A model generated the notes under the pieces. That model did not search any database and was not told the DNA's origin. It saw only the letters and a program-made list of their open reading frames with translations. 6,324 bases of DNA from an uncultured bacterium (lineage in GTDB: Bacteria > Cyanobacteriota > Vampirovibrionia > Gastranaerophilales > Gastranaerophilaceae), in assembly GCA_946183815.1 (NCBI GenBank), contig CAMHDG010000095.1:1-6324 (forward strand). The letters run 5' to 3'. The position numbers and the translations under genes are program-made. This document shows, piece by piece, positions 1 through 5,972 of this stretch. Numbering within the stretch: the stretch's first letter is position 1; each line of letters starts with the position of its first letter.

Positions 1-51
1 TCTCTCTCCAAGGAGAGATATATCTGCTTCGCAGATAAACAATAATTTACA
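1..51 (-). repeat. Left copy of 51-base double-hairpin repeat
   Basis: This stretch is the exact reverse complement of 6271-6321, 51 of 51 bases by direct comparison. Read on the minus strand it holds the 13-base box AAATTATTGTTTA (48-36), a hairpin TATCTGC/GCAGATA with a GAA loop (37-21), then a second hairpin TCTCTCC/GGAGAGA with a two-base loop. In the right-hand copy the box overlaps the thioredoxin stop codon. Here no credible minus-strand frame ends at the box: an in-frame stop lies only about six codons upstream. This copy is therefore detached from a gene, or belongs to one that has been lost. The role is unknown; a terminator or a REP-like dispersed repeat are the main options. Confidence 0.85.
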
Positions 52-163
52 TATCTTCATGAACTTATGTAACAAATTGATTGTTTTTTGAATAAAACAA
101 CATAAAAAAGGGTATTTATTAATTACCGGCTAAAAACGCCGATGTGATGTTTCGAATATTAAA

Positions 164-194
164 ACGAAAAGGGGTGATAAGCCCCTTTTTTCGT
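164..194 (-). terminator. Intrinsic terminator of the DUF378 gene
   Basis: An inverted repeat pairs ACGAAAAGGGG (164-174) with CCCC, a T-run and CGT (182-194), around a 7-base loop with a small bulge. On the minus strand it starts 3 bases after the DUF378 stop codon and is followed by a T-rich tail, as in a rho-independent terminator. The A/T-rich flanks are near symmetrical, so it could also work on the plus strand, but no plus-strand gene ends here. The rest of the interval 52-163 holds no gene that I can support. Confidence 0.8.
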
Positions 195-197
195 GCA

Positions 198-401
198 TTA
201 GATATCCTCTGATGCACAGTGATAAATAGTGAATAGTGAGTATAGACCTGATAAACCTACCAACGCATAGACAATTCTTGATAAAGTGCTCATTTCACCA
301 AAGACCGCAGATACTAAATCCAGTCCGAAAAAGCCTACCAAACCCCAATTTATTGCACCTATTACGGTTAAAATAAAAGTGATAATTTTTAGAATTTTCA
401 T
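198..401 (-). CDS. DUF378 family small membrane protein
   Basis: This encodes a 67-residue inner-membrane protein of the DUF378 (YuzA-like) family, whose function is not established. Two hydrophobic segments at about residues 4-26 and 42-60 are joined by a short loop. The first carries the family signature GAINWGLVG (residues 15-23) and the second carries YALVGLSGLY (45-54). The C-terminal tail, HCASEDI, is short and acidic. The start at 401 was chosen because AAAGGAG ends 5 bases before that ATG; an in-frame TTG at 419 would lie upstream of the ribosome binding site. The gene lies 63 bases downstream of the 204-residue protein on the same strand and could be co-transcribed with it. A strong terminator follows the stop at once. 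Confidence 0.9.
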   Translation of the reverse strand: MKILKIITFILTVIGAINWGLVGFFGLDLVSAVFGEMSTLSRIVYALVGLSGLYSLFTIYHCASEDI

Positions 402-406
402 AATAA

Positions 407-413
407 CTCCTTT
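407..413 (-). promoter_or_regulatory. Ribosome binding site fixing the DUF378 start
   Basis: AAAGGAG on the minus strand lies 5 bases before the ATG at 401-399. It decides that start over the longer TTG-initiated frame. Confidence 0.8.
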
Positions 414-464
414 CTGCAATCTAATATAAGGAGTTCAGAATTAAGAATAAATTACCTGTATCGG

Positions 465-1079
465 CTATTCGTCAGGAGTAATTTCCTGACCCTTGTAATA
501 ATACATTTTTCTGGTTTCACCCTTATTGTTTTGGAGTGTTCCTGCCAAAACCTCAACAGATTGACCTTGATATATTATAGTTTCCTTTATTAAATCGCCT
601 GACGGATAAAAGCCCTGTTTTTCATACTCGTTTACTATCAGCGTTAAGTTGTTGGTATTTGATACTAAATTTGCCAAATGACTCATTATTCTTTTAGTAT
701 TTTCGTCAAATTCGGCATTGTTGTTCTCTTTTATAGTTATTTTACCCTCAAGTTTTAATTGGGGACATTTTAGCACTATACACCCTTTTTGATACACCAA
801 TTTACATCCGAATTGGTTAAACACCTCAAAAATATCTTCATTTTCTTTGGCAAGTTTGATTAATTCCTTGCGGAATTGAATATCTGCTTCTGATGGTTGA
901 CCTGCTTCTATAAACTTTTTGACTATTTTGCTTAAAAACCCGCTCTCTTTTTGTTCAGGTACAGGCTTATTCAAAACGGCATCAGGCACAGGGTTTGTAA
1001 AACCTTGTGAAAATGATGACGAATCACTGAATATTGAATCGTTTTCACCAAAATTTTTATTGTCATGACTCATAACCAT
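465..1079 (-). CDS. Hypothetical protein, 204 residues, three cysteines
   Basis: I do not recognise this family. The 204-residue product has no signal peptide or membrane segment. Residues 1-45 are polar, rich in S, N and P, and probably disordered. A charged helical stretch follows at about 46-90 (SKIVKKF, then RKELIKLAKE). Residues 83-124 alternate in a beta-like pattern containing C92, C100 and C105. A helix follows at about 126-155, and the end is beta-like (170-200) with GQSVEVLAG and YYYKGQEI. The 83-124 region and the C-terminus resemble, weakly but in the same order, the C-terminal half of the EF-hand protein encoded upstream. No Shine-Dalgarno precedes the ATG at 1079 or the one at 1073. 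A -10-like TATGCT lies 5 bases before 1079, so the mRNA may be leaderless. Start and function are both uncertain. Confidence 0.75.
   Translation of the reverse strand: MVMSHDNKNFGENDSIFSDSSSFSQGFTNPVPDAVLNKPVPEQKESGFLSKIVKKFIEAGQPSEADIQFRKELIKLAKENEDIFEVFNQFGCKLVYQKGCIVLKCPQLKLEGKITIKENNNAEFDENTKRIMSHLANLVSNTNNLTLIVNEYEKQGFYPSGDLIKETIIYQGQSVEVLAGTLQNNKGETRKMYYYKGQEITPDE
471..490 (-). other. Hairpin across the last codons of the 204-residue protein
   Basis: GTCAGGA (471-477) pairs perfectly with TCCTGAC (484-490) across a 6-base loop. It ends just before the TAG stop at 465-467. No T-run follows directly, so it is not a standard terminator. It could be an mRNA 3' structure or a coincidence of coding sequence. 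Confidence 0.4.
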
Positions 1080-1084
1080 ATTCT

Positions 1085-1113
1085 AGCATATAGATTTGAT
1101 ATTCCAACGTAAA
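1085..1113 (-). promoter_or_regulatory. Candidate promoter of the 204-residue protein gene (leaderless)
   Basis: On the minus strand TTTACG (1113-1108) and TATGCT (1090-1085) are separated by exactly 17 bases. Only 5 bases lie between the -10 candidate and the ATG at 1079, which would put the transcription start at or beside the start codon. The lack of any Shine-Dalgarno agrees with this. The hexamers match the sigma-70 consensus only in part. Confidence 0.4.
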
Positions 1114-1166
1114 CAAGGAAAAAACACTCTCTTTAGAGGATATAAATATAAAATTTTATAATACTT

Positions 1167-1198
1167 AAAAACGGTGCAAATTATATTACACCGTTTTT
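1167..1198 (-). terminator. Intrinsic terminator of the EF-hand protein gene
   Basis: AAAAACGGTG (1167-1176) pairs perfectly with CACCGTTTTT (1189-1198) around a 12-base AT-rich loop. On the minus strand the stem ends in a T-run, about 43 bases beyond the EF-hand stop codon. The A/T flanks are symmetrical, so it is potentially bidirectional. It separates the EF-hand gene from the 204-residue protein gene downstream, supporting a separate promoter for the latter. Confidence 0.8.
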
Positions 1199-1240
1199 TA
1201 ATTTTCCTCTAAATTTATAATTTTTCATTTCGCCTATGGT

Positions 1241-2014
1241 TTAAGTTTCAATTTCTTTACCTGTTTTAAAATCGAACATGACCTCTGTTCCGTCTTGGAA
1301 CGTCATAATTCCGACTTTTTGTTGTTGTCCGTTAACATCTCTTGTTTCAGGTCTGACATCAACTGCTTCACCATGTTGACCGGAATATTTTTGTTCTATT
1401 CCGTCCATGTTTTTCATGGTTACAGCAGTTGAGAGTGCCTTTTCGGCACAACCTGAAAGTTCCAGAGTACCATCAACATTAATTTTGATAGTACCTGTTT
1501 CGCCGTTTCTACCCTGAATATTGAACGCACCGTCAGAACCATTAGTAATCTGATATCCGCAAGATTCAAGAACTTCTAAATCCTGCTTCATCGCCTCAAC
1601 TGATGCATCTTGCATTGTTGGCGGTTTCACACCGTCAGCAGCGCTTGTTGCACCAACTTCTGCCGTTTGGGCTACCTGTCCGACACCTTGAGTTTGACCA
1701 ACTTCCTGTGTCGCGCCAAGTCCCTTTATGGCATTATTCACTGTTTGGTAGAAACTTTGCAGTGCGCTTGCGCCCTTATCAGCCTCCTGCTGACTCCATT
1801 TTGAATCACTGTTTACATCGTGTGCATCAAAAATAGAACCTGCTTGTTGTGAGAATTGCTGAACTTGTTGAGCGTTCGCTCCTGCATTGGAAAGCGCTGA
1901 CATGATACTGTTGGTAAACTGTTGTTTGGTAAACACAGTTTTATCAGCATCAGTCTTTTGTGTCTGATTTTGATTTAAATTTATTTGATTACCATCAAAA
2001 TTTATAGAACTCAT
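1241..2014 (-). CDS. EF-hand domain protein with Q/N-rich N-terminus
   Basis: This encodes a 257-residue protein without signal peptide or membrane segment. Residues 1-30 are rich in N, Q and T. Residues 28-95 are helical and contain one canonical 12-residue EF-hand loop, DVNSDSKWSQQE (66-77), with calcium ligands at D66, N68, D70, S74 and E77; calcium binding is inferred from this. Residues 100-130 form a low-complexity T/Q/G/V linker. Residues 140-257 are predicted beta-rich with repeated turns (NGSDG, RNGETG, VDGT, FQDGT) and end in FDFKTGKEIET. The start at 2014 was chosen because AAGGAG lies 6 bases upstream; the frame extends to 2062 without a better signal. A terminator follows. Its role is unknown. 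The C-terminal half may be distantly related to that of the 204-residue protein downstream. Confidence 0.85.
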   Translation of the reverse strand: MSSINFDGNQINLNQNQTQKTDADKTVFTKQQFTNSIMSALSNAGANAQQVQQFSQQAGSIFDAHDVNSDSKWSQQEADKGASALQSFYQTVNNAIKGLGATQEVGQTQGVGQVAQTAEVGATSAADGVKPPTMQDASVEAMKQDLEVLESCGYQITNGSDGAFNIQGRNGETGTIKINVDGTLELSGCAEKALSTAVTMKNMDGIEQKYSGQHGEAVDVRPETRDVNGQQQKVGIMTFQDGTEVMFDFKTGKEIET

Positions 2015-2020
2015 TACGCT

Positions 2021-2026
2021 CTCCTT
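2021..2026 (-). promoter_or_regulatory. Ribosome binding site fixing the EF-hand protein start
   Basis: AAGGAG on the minus strand lies 6 bases before the ATG at 2014-2012, selecting MSSINFDG as the N-terminus over an upstream in-frame ATG at 2062. Confidence 0.8.
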
Positions 2027-2119
2027 AAACATGTAAAGTATTTTATTCCTATCTGATTTCAAAGATTAATATTTTTGTTACATTACTTAACATGTCTGAA
2101 ACGCTCATGCCTGCATGGT

Positions 2120-2171
2120 TTGAGATATTCCTCACTTGGCTAATTTATACAAAATTTTCACTAAATAACAT
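2120..2171 (+). promoter_or_regulatory. Candidate promoter region of the VWA gene
   Basis: Two readings are possible. TTGAGA (2120-2125) and TTTATA (2144-2149), with 18 bases between, would give a leader of about 20 bases. Alternatively, TAACAT (2166-2171) lies 6 bases before the ATG and would give a leaderless transcript, though no good -35 sits at the right distance from it. No Shine-Dalgarno precedes this gene, which favours the second reading. The 163-base gap 2015-2177 must also hold the EF-hand gene promoter on the other strand, but I could not place it convincingly. Confidence 0.3.
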
Positions 2172-2177
2172 AAGTTT

Positions 2178-2903
2178 ATGAAGATAAAATTGACGATTAT
2201 ATTTTTGCTTATAATATCGCTTACTTGTCTTGGGAAAAGCAAATATAACGTGATTTTGAACCCTGACAGAATTACAAAAAGCGATATTGAACTAAAAACT
2301 GATGATTATATTTTGTTTATATTAGATTACTCAAACAGTATGAATGAATTTTTGTCGGAACGAACAAAATACGAAATGTTGCTGGAGAGTATGAAATATA
2401 TTTTATCCAGATTATCTAGAGAGAACAAAATCGGGGTAAGACTGTATGGTCAGAGATGGGGGCTAACTCCGATGGATGCTTGCAGAGCGTCAAGTCTTGT
2501 TGTACCTATAAAAACTGATAGTCTAGGTTATATCTCTTCAGCAATATCTAAATACAAACCGAGAGGAATGACCCCGATAACTTATTCTTTAAAACAGGCA
2601 GTGACAAAAGATTTTAAAGGACTTGATGGGGATAAACATATTATACTTATAACAGACGGCGGGGAAAACTGTGACGAAAGCCCATGCAAATATGCAATGG
2701 AACTGATTAAATACAGAAAAGATATAAAGATTGATGTTATAGCCTTTAATATAGATAATCAGGATGATTTAGACCAGTTAGAGTGTGTGGCAAAGGTAAC
2801 AAGCGGAAGACTTTACAACGCTGATACAAAAGCCCAATTAATGAAAAGTCTTGACAGGGCATTCAAGGCTAAAAAAGAAGTTGATGCAGTAATCGTTAAA
2901 TAA
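2178..2903 (+). CDS. Exported von Willebrand factor A (VWA) domain protein
   Basis: This 241-residue protein carries an N-terminal signal peptide (residues 1-19: basic MKIK, then a hydrophobic core), so it is probably periplasmic or surface-located. The rest is a single VWA domain, about residues 43-235. All three metal-site (MIDAS) elements are present: D50-x-S52-x-S54 (LDYSNSM), T132 (RGMTPI) and D160 (LITDGGE). A divalent metal and a protein ligand are therefore expected. C165 and C170, and perhaps C102, could form disulfides outside the cytoplasm. C17 in SLTC is not a proper lipobox, so type I cleavage after LG is likelier than lipidation. No transmembrane anchor follows the domain. No neighbour indicates its partner. 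It is a lone plus-strand gene, convergent with dacB, and its TAA stop is part of the 13-base 3' box. Confidence 0.88.
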   Translation: MKIKLTIIFLLIISLTCLGKSKYNVILNPDRITKSDIELKTDDYILFILDYSNSMNEFLSERTKYEMLLESMKYILSRLSRENKIGVRLYGQRWGLTPMDACRASSLVVPIKTDSLGYISSAISKYKPRGMTPITYSLKQAVTKDFKGLDGDKHIILITDGGENCDESPCKYAMELIKYRKDIKIDVIAFNIDNQDDLDQLECVAKVTSGRLYNADTKAQLMKSLDRAFKAKKEVDAVIVK

Positions 2904-2962
2904 ATTATTGTTTAAATATAGTTAGAGTGTCCGGCAAAGCCGACAAGATGTTTTATATTTAA
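2902..2962 (+). terminator. 3' box and cruciform downstream of the VWA gene
   Basis: The box AAATTATTGTTTA (2902-2914) begins inside the TAA stop codon. It runs into a 9-base AT outer stem (TTAAATATA 2912-2920 with TATATTTAA 2954-2962). Inside that is a GC hairpin, TGTCCGGC/GCCGACA (2928-2935 and 2939-2945), with one bulged C and an AAA loop. The inner core, GGC-AAA-GCC, matches the GC-purine triplet-GC pattern of the other copies. A termination role is inferred from position; only a short T-rich tail follows the inner stem. Confidence 0.6.
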
Positions 2963-2990
2963 GAATAATAACTTGATATTTCTTAACTAC

Positions 2991-3022
2991 TTTACCGAGC
3001 CTCGCTCGGTAAACAATAATTT
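2991..3022 (-). terminator. 3' box and hairpin downstream of dacB
   Basis: On the minus strand the box AAATTATTGTTTA (3022-3010) starts 2 bases after the dacB TAG stop. Its last four bases (TTTA) form the foot of a perfect 10-base stem, TTTACCGAGC/GCTCGGTAAA, with a GAG loop (3013-2991). No long T-run follows, so this is not a textbook rho-independent terminator. It faces the equivalent element of the VWA gene tail to tail, 28 bases apart. Confidence 0.65.
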
Positions 3023-3024
3023 CC

Positions 3025-4359
3025 CTACCCCTTAATATAAATCGTTCTCAAAATGTATTCTTCGAGCATTTTTTTATCGGCAGAAGAAACCTCTGCATTG
3101 TTTATCATTATGCTGAAAACATATCTCTGATTTTTTTGGGTAGAGATATAACCTGCAATAGCACTTATATTATTAAGTGTACCCGTTTTTGCATGAATAA
3201 ACCCTTTCAAATATAACATTCTTTTAGAAAGAGTACCCTCTCCTGCGGTTGCCAGTTCAGGCTCTAAAAAACCCTGCACTTTAAACAGAAAATCTGTAAC
3301 AAAATCTGCAGTCATAAGATTATTTTTTGATACACCGCTTGCATCAACAATTTTTATGGTTGATGTGTCAATATCGTGTGTTCTGCAGAACTCATGGAAC
3401 ATTTCAAGCCCGTTTTCAAAACTGCCTGTCTGATTAGAATATTTATGCCCTGCCAATTTAAAAACTGTTTCTGCAACAAAATTACTGCTATTTTTATAAA
3501 CATCTTTTTTGGCAGCAGCAATATCATGACTCAAAAGCGTAATCAATTTATCATCTTTCCCCACACGAACATCTTTATATATCCCGCTGCAAGATATACT
3601 GTGATTAATTATTGCGTCTGATAATCTCATCGTAAAATATTTTTTAGGGTTATTTATAGGGATATTTACTATTGCGCTTTTATCATTCTGAATTTTACCC
3701 TCAACAATTATAACGTCAGGTGAGATATGATTTTGACGTTTCAGTGAATACTTTGTAACTTTATCCGTAACAGTTTTATTAATAAAAGTAATCGGATACA
3801 TAATATCTTGAGTAATCTCTGCAGGATAACCCATCATCCCCGGGGAGATTGTTATTTCCATTAAGTTTTTATCAATATTATACGCACTAAATTTTGGCAT
3901 CAACGGATTCAAATCATCATCCCATTGCCAGCCCTCGCCCCATTCGTTATCATCAATAATTGATGAATCAATATTTATTGCTGTTTGTTCTTTCGGAATA
4001 CATTTAACAACTTTTTCCAACTCTCTTGATTTCAAATATGGGTCTGCACCTAATTTTATAATGTATTCATTATTTTTATTTCTGTATAAACTTGTAGAGA
4101 ATTTATAATCGTTACCTAATGTAATAAAAGCAGGGGTTGTGGTAACTATTTTCTGAACAGATGCAGGCGATACAGGCATTTTTGGGTTTAGTTCATAAAC
4201 CACTTTGCCTGTTGTTGCATTTTTTACTGATACAGAAATCGAACCTCTGTTTATATTTGAGTTAGATATTACATTGGATATTTCTGCTTTTATCCCTGCA
4301 AAAGCCGTATTGGTAACAGTTAAAAAAAACAAAACTAAAGTTATTATAAATTTTCTCAT
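3025..4359 (-). CDS. dacB: D-alanyl-D-alanine carboxypeptidase/endopeptidase, PBP4 type (peptidase S13)
   Basis: This 444-residue periplasmic enzyme of peptidoglycan remodelling is expected to remove the terminal D-Ala from stem peptides and/or cleave D-Ala-mDAP cross-links. A signal peptide (about residues 1-21) ends in AFA before G22. All three penicillin-binding motifs are intact: S67-V-Q-K70 (nucleophile serine, in PASVQK), S291-S-N293 (in NSSNFVAE) and K391-T-G393 (in HAKTGTL). The family features WGEGWQWDD (140-148) and GEGTLSKRM (373-381) are also present. The length is usual for the class C low-molecular-weight PBP family, with extra domains inserted between the first two motifs. The start is well supported: GAGGTG lies 8 bases upstream, and the ATG overlaps the preceding gene's TGA stop (ATGA), suggesting translational coupling. 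It is the last gene of the operon. Confidence 0.95.
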   Translation of the reverse strand: MRKFIITLVLFFLTVTNTAFAGIKAEISNVISNSNINRGSISVSVKNATTGKVVYELNPKMPVSPASVQKIVTTTPAFITLGNDYKFSTSLYRNKNNEYIIKLGADPYLKSRELEKVVKCIPKEQTAINIDSSIIDDNEWGEGWQWDDDLNPLMPKFSAYNIDKNLMEITISPGMMGYPAEITQDIMYPITFINKTVTDKVTKYSLKRQNHISPDVIIVEGKIQNDKSAIVNIPINNPKKYFTMRLSDAIINHSISCSGIYKDVRVGKDDKLITLLSHDIAAAKKDVYKNSSNFVAETVFKLAGHKYSNQTGSFENGLEMFHEFCRTHDIDTSTIKIVDASGVSKNNLMTADFVTDFLFKVQGFLEPELATAGEGTLSKRMLYLKGFIHAKTGTLNNISAIAGYISTQKNQRYVFSIMINNAEVSSADKKMLEEYILRTIYIKG

Positions 4360-5162
4360 TTATACAACACCTCATATTTATTGTGTATATCTTTTAAAAC
4401 AGTGCATTTATCCCTGAAATCGTACATAGAAGGCAAATCCAATTCTGCTTTTATTACGCCCTCTTTTAAATCAATTTCATCTAAAATATTCCCGCTGTAA
4501 TCATAAATCAAGGAATGACCCAAATTTTTTGCACCCGTTGGGAGAGTACCCGTTTGAGTCAAAGCGACCATATAGGTTTGGTTTTCCACCGCTCTTGCGC
4601 AAGTGAGAGAATCCCAGTGAATTTTTCTTGAAAGTGGCCACGCTGCCATATTAACCAAAACATCTGCACCCGCTTTCCTATATGCTCTGTATATTTCAGG
4701 GAAACGAATATCATAACAAATGGTAAGAGCGAATTTTACTCCGTCTAACTCAACTATAACAGGGTTACTTCCCTCTGTTATATATGTGTTTTCACTATCG
4801 TCATAATATGAGAACAAATGATTTTTGTCATAAGTTGCAACAAGTTCACCCTCTCGGTTTAATACAGGACAGGTGTTAAAGAGTTTCCCCTCTTTTTCCT
4901 GAACAAAACTTCCGCCAAGAATATTTACCTTATGTTTGATTGCAATATCAGATAAAAATTTTACAATTTCGCCCTCTAAAACTTCGGAAGACTTAGGGAA
5001 CTCTTCACAAGCCCATCCAACTGTCCAGAGTTCAGGCAAAATAACCACATCAATATCCGGTGTGATATTTTTTTCTATAAGGTCAGAAACTTTTTCAAAA
5101 TTTTTGTATTTATCACCTATCGCCGATTCCATCTGAACGGCAAGAACTTTTATTTTTTCCAT
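4356..5162 (-). CDS. Carbon-nitrogen hydrolase (nitrilase superfamily), omega-amidase-like
   Basis: This 268-residue cytoplasmic enzyme hydrolyses a non-peptide carbon-nitrogen bond. The Glu-Lys-Cys triad is visible: E44 in ILPELW, K113 in YDKNHLF and C149 in TICYDIRFPE. Family landmarks include NMAAWP (171-176) and the following ARAVENQTYMVA stretch. The sequence style is closest to the YafV/Nit2 branch, which repairs 2-oxoglutaramate or deaminated glutathione; that substrate is inference from motifs only. It has no signal peptide or membrane segments, so it is not the apolipoprotein N-acyltransferase that shares this fold. Its start overlaps the end of the DUF374 gene by 13 bases and its stop overlaps dacB by 4, so the three genes form one transcription unit. 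Only a weak, distant Shine-Dalgarno (GAGGT about 15 bases upstream) is visible, consistent with coupling. Confidence 0.92.
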   Translation of the reverse strand: MEKIKVLAVQMESAIGDKYKNFEKVSDLIEKNITPDIDVVILPELWTVGWACEEFPKSSEVLEGEIVKFLSDIAIKHKVNILGGSFVQEKEGKLFNTCPVLNREGELVATYDKNHLFSYYDDSENTYITEGSNPVIVELDGVKFALTICYDIRFPEIYRAYRKAGADVLVNMAAWPLSRKIHWDSLTCARAVENQTYMVALTQTGTLPTGAKNLGHSLIYDYSGNILDEIDLKEGVIKAELDLPSMYDFRDKCTVLKDIHNKYEVLYK

Positions 5163-5842
5163 AATCCAAATCTGAATACCTCTTTATACGCTTTTGGGGC
5201 TTTCTTTTCCAAATCTTCCAAAGAATGCTGAACCTTTAACCTTACCTGTTCGTCATGTTCCTTATCCCCGTCAGGATCAACATATATAGGCTCGCCATAA
5301 ATATTTATAAGTTTAGTCCAAAAAAACGGAATCCTAAACCCGTCCCAAGACGGAAACTTTAAGAATGTAGGACTGGGAGAATACCAATAAACAGGAACAA
5401 TCGGAACGCCTGCATTTTTAGCAACTCTGATAGCACCATCTTTAACGACTTTTGCAGGTCCTTTTGGACCGTCAACCATAATAGCACAACATTCACCGTT
5501 TTTAAGAGCGTGAATCATTTGCATTGTTGCCTCAACACTGCCTTTTTTACCTTTTGAACCATGGATAACCTTAAACCCCCATTTTTCAACAACACCTGCT
5601 ATAATCTGACCGTCACGTGAACGGCTCACAAGCACGTTACAGTTTGCCCTGTCAGGAAGCCCATGAACACAACACTGATGCGCATGCCAGATTGCATACA
5701 CACAAGGCGATGCGTTTTCGGGGAAATTCACATTTTGGATATCAGTAAATATTTCCTGAAACTTAAAAATACTATATACAATATCTGTGAATTTTGCTCG
5801 GTTATCTTTATTTTTATCAAACATTTTAAATATATTAATCAT
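5150..5842 (-). CDS. DUF374 lysophospholipid acyltransferase family protein
   Basis: This 230-residue protein belongs to the DUF374 branch of the LPLAT acyltransferases, found mostly in bacteria with an outer membrane; it probably adds an acyl chain to a lipid A-like or phospholipid acceptor at the inner membrane. Motifs in order: WHAHQ (52-56, with the likely catalytic histidine), VSRSRDG (72-78), VIHGSKGKKG (92-101), MVDGPKGPA (122-130) and PIVPVY (147-152). No N-terminal membrane helix is obvious, so association is probably peripheral. It is the first gene of the operon with the nitrilase and dacB, hinting at an envelope-related unit. The start at 5842 is tentative: there is no Shine-Dalgarno there or at the second Met (residue 7). 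A -10-like TAAAAT 6 bases upstream of 5842 suggests a leaderless mRNA starting at this ATG. Confidence 0.9.
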   Translation of the reverse strand: MINIFKMFDKNKDNRAKFTDIVYSIFKFQEIFTDIQNVNFPENASPCVYAIWHAHQCCVHGLPDRANCNVLVSRSRDGQIIAGVVEKWGFKVIHGSKGKKGSVEATMQMIHALKNGECCAIMVDGPKGPAKVVKDGAIRVAKNAGVPIVPVYWYSPSPTFLKFPSWDGFRIPFFWTKLINIYGEPIYVDPDGDKEHDEQVRLKVQHSLEDLEKKAPKAYKEVFRFGLWKK

Positions 5843-5845
5843 ACG

Positions 5846-5860
5846 TTGATTTTACATCAA
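5846..5860. promoter_or_regulatory. Palindrome overlapping the operon -10 box, possible operator
   Basis: TTGAT-TTTAC-ATCAA is a perfect 5-base inverted repeat with a 5-base spacer. It covers the candidate -10 hexamer of the DUF374-nitrilase-dacB operon and ends 4 bases before the start codon. Its half-sites equal those of CRP/FNR-family sites, but the spacer is one base longer than the FNR consensus. A binding protein is not identified. Confidence 0.35.
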
Positions 5861-5878
5861 AAACGGGTAATAAGGCAA
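5849..5878 (-). promoter_or_regulatory. Candidate promoter of the DUF374-nitrilase-dacB operon
   Basis: On the minus strand TTGCCT (5878-5873) and TAAAAT (5854-5849) are 18 bases apart. Six bases separate the -10 candidate from the ATG at 5842, placing the transcription start at about the start codon. This fits the missing Shine-Dalgarno. Confidence 0.4.
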
Positions 5879-5895
5879 GATAAAATATAACCGTT

Positions 5896-5924
5896 TTGGA
5901 TAAGACAGTTGGGGAATTTATTTT
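5896..5924 (+). promoter_or_regulatory. Candidate promoter of the thioredoxin-like gene
   Basis: TTGGAT (5896-5901) and TATTTT (5919-5924) are separated by exactly 17 bases and lie about 48 bases before the start codon. This leaves a leader containing a strong Shine-Dalgarno at 5961-5966. The match to the sigma-70 consensus is partial. Confidence 0.4.
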
Positions 5925-5972
5925 AAAAAAAAGTTGGTAATGTAAAAATGGAAGATTAAAAAGGAGAGAAGA

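Noticed and set aside
127..141. CGGC/GCCG mini-hairpin near a possible small RNA at 52-163
   Set aside because: It has a 4-base stem only, with no promoter or terminator pair to define an RNA gene.
427..433. Plus-strand AAGGAGT as a ribosome binding site
   Set aside because: No ATG, GTG or TTG at a proper distance opens a useful plus-strand frame.
1603..1836. Plus-strand open frames opposite the EF-hand gene
   Set aside because: They are antisense to a well-supported gene, lack ribosome binding sites, and encode no recognisable motif.
2178..2234. Lipoprotein signal in the VWA protein (SLTC)
   Set aside because: The residues before C17 (S-L-T) do not fit the lipobox L-[AS]-[GA]-C; ordinary signal peptidase cleavage is likelier.
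36..3022. CRISPR array or integron attC sites formed by the repeated box
   Set aside because: There are only four copies, kilobases apart, on both strands and without regular spacers; the genes are on opposite strands and lack the core sites and integrase expected of an integron.
3376..3621. Plus-strand open frames opposite dacB, the nitrilase and DUF374 (also 4205-4417, 4936-5136, 5663-5890)
   Set aside because: They lie against genes with complete catalytic motifs, or overlap their promoter, and have no sequence features of their own.
5846..5860. Calling the palindrome a true FNR site
   Set aside because: The spacer is 5 bases instead of the 4 of the FNR consensus TTGATNNNNATCAA.
5860..5897. 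AAAACGG/CCGTTTT inverted repeat between the divergent promoters
   Set aside because: The arms are only 7 bases with a 24-base separation in AT-rich DNA; this is too weak to call an operator or a terminator.
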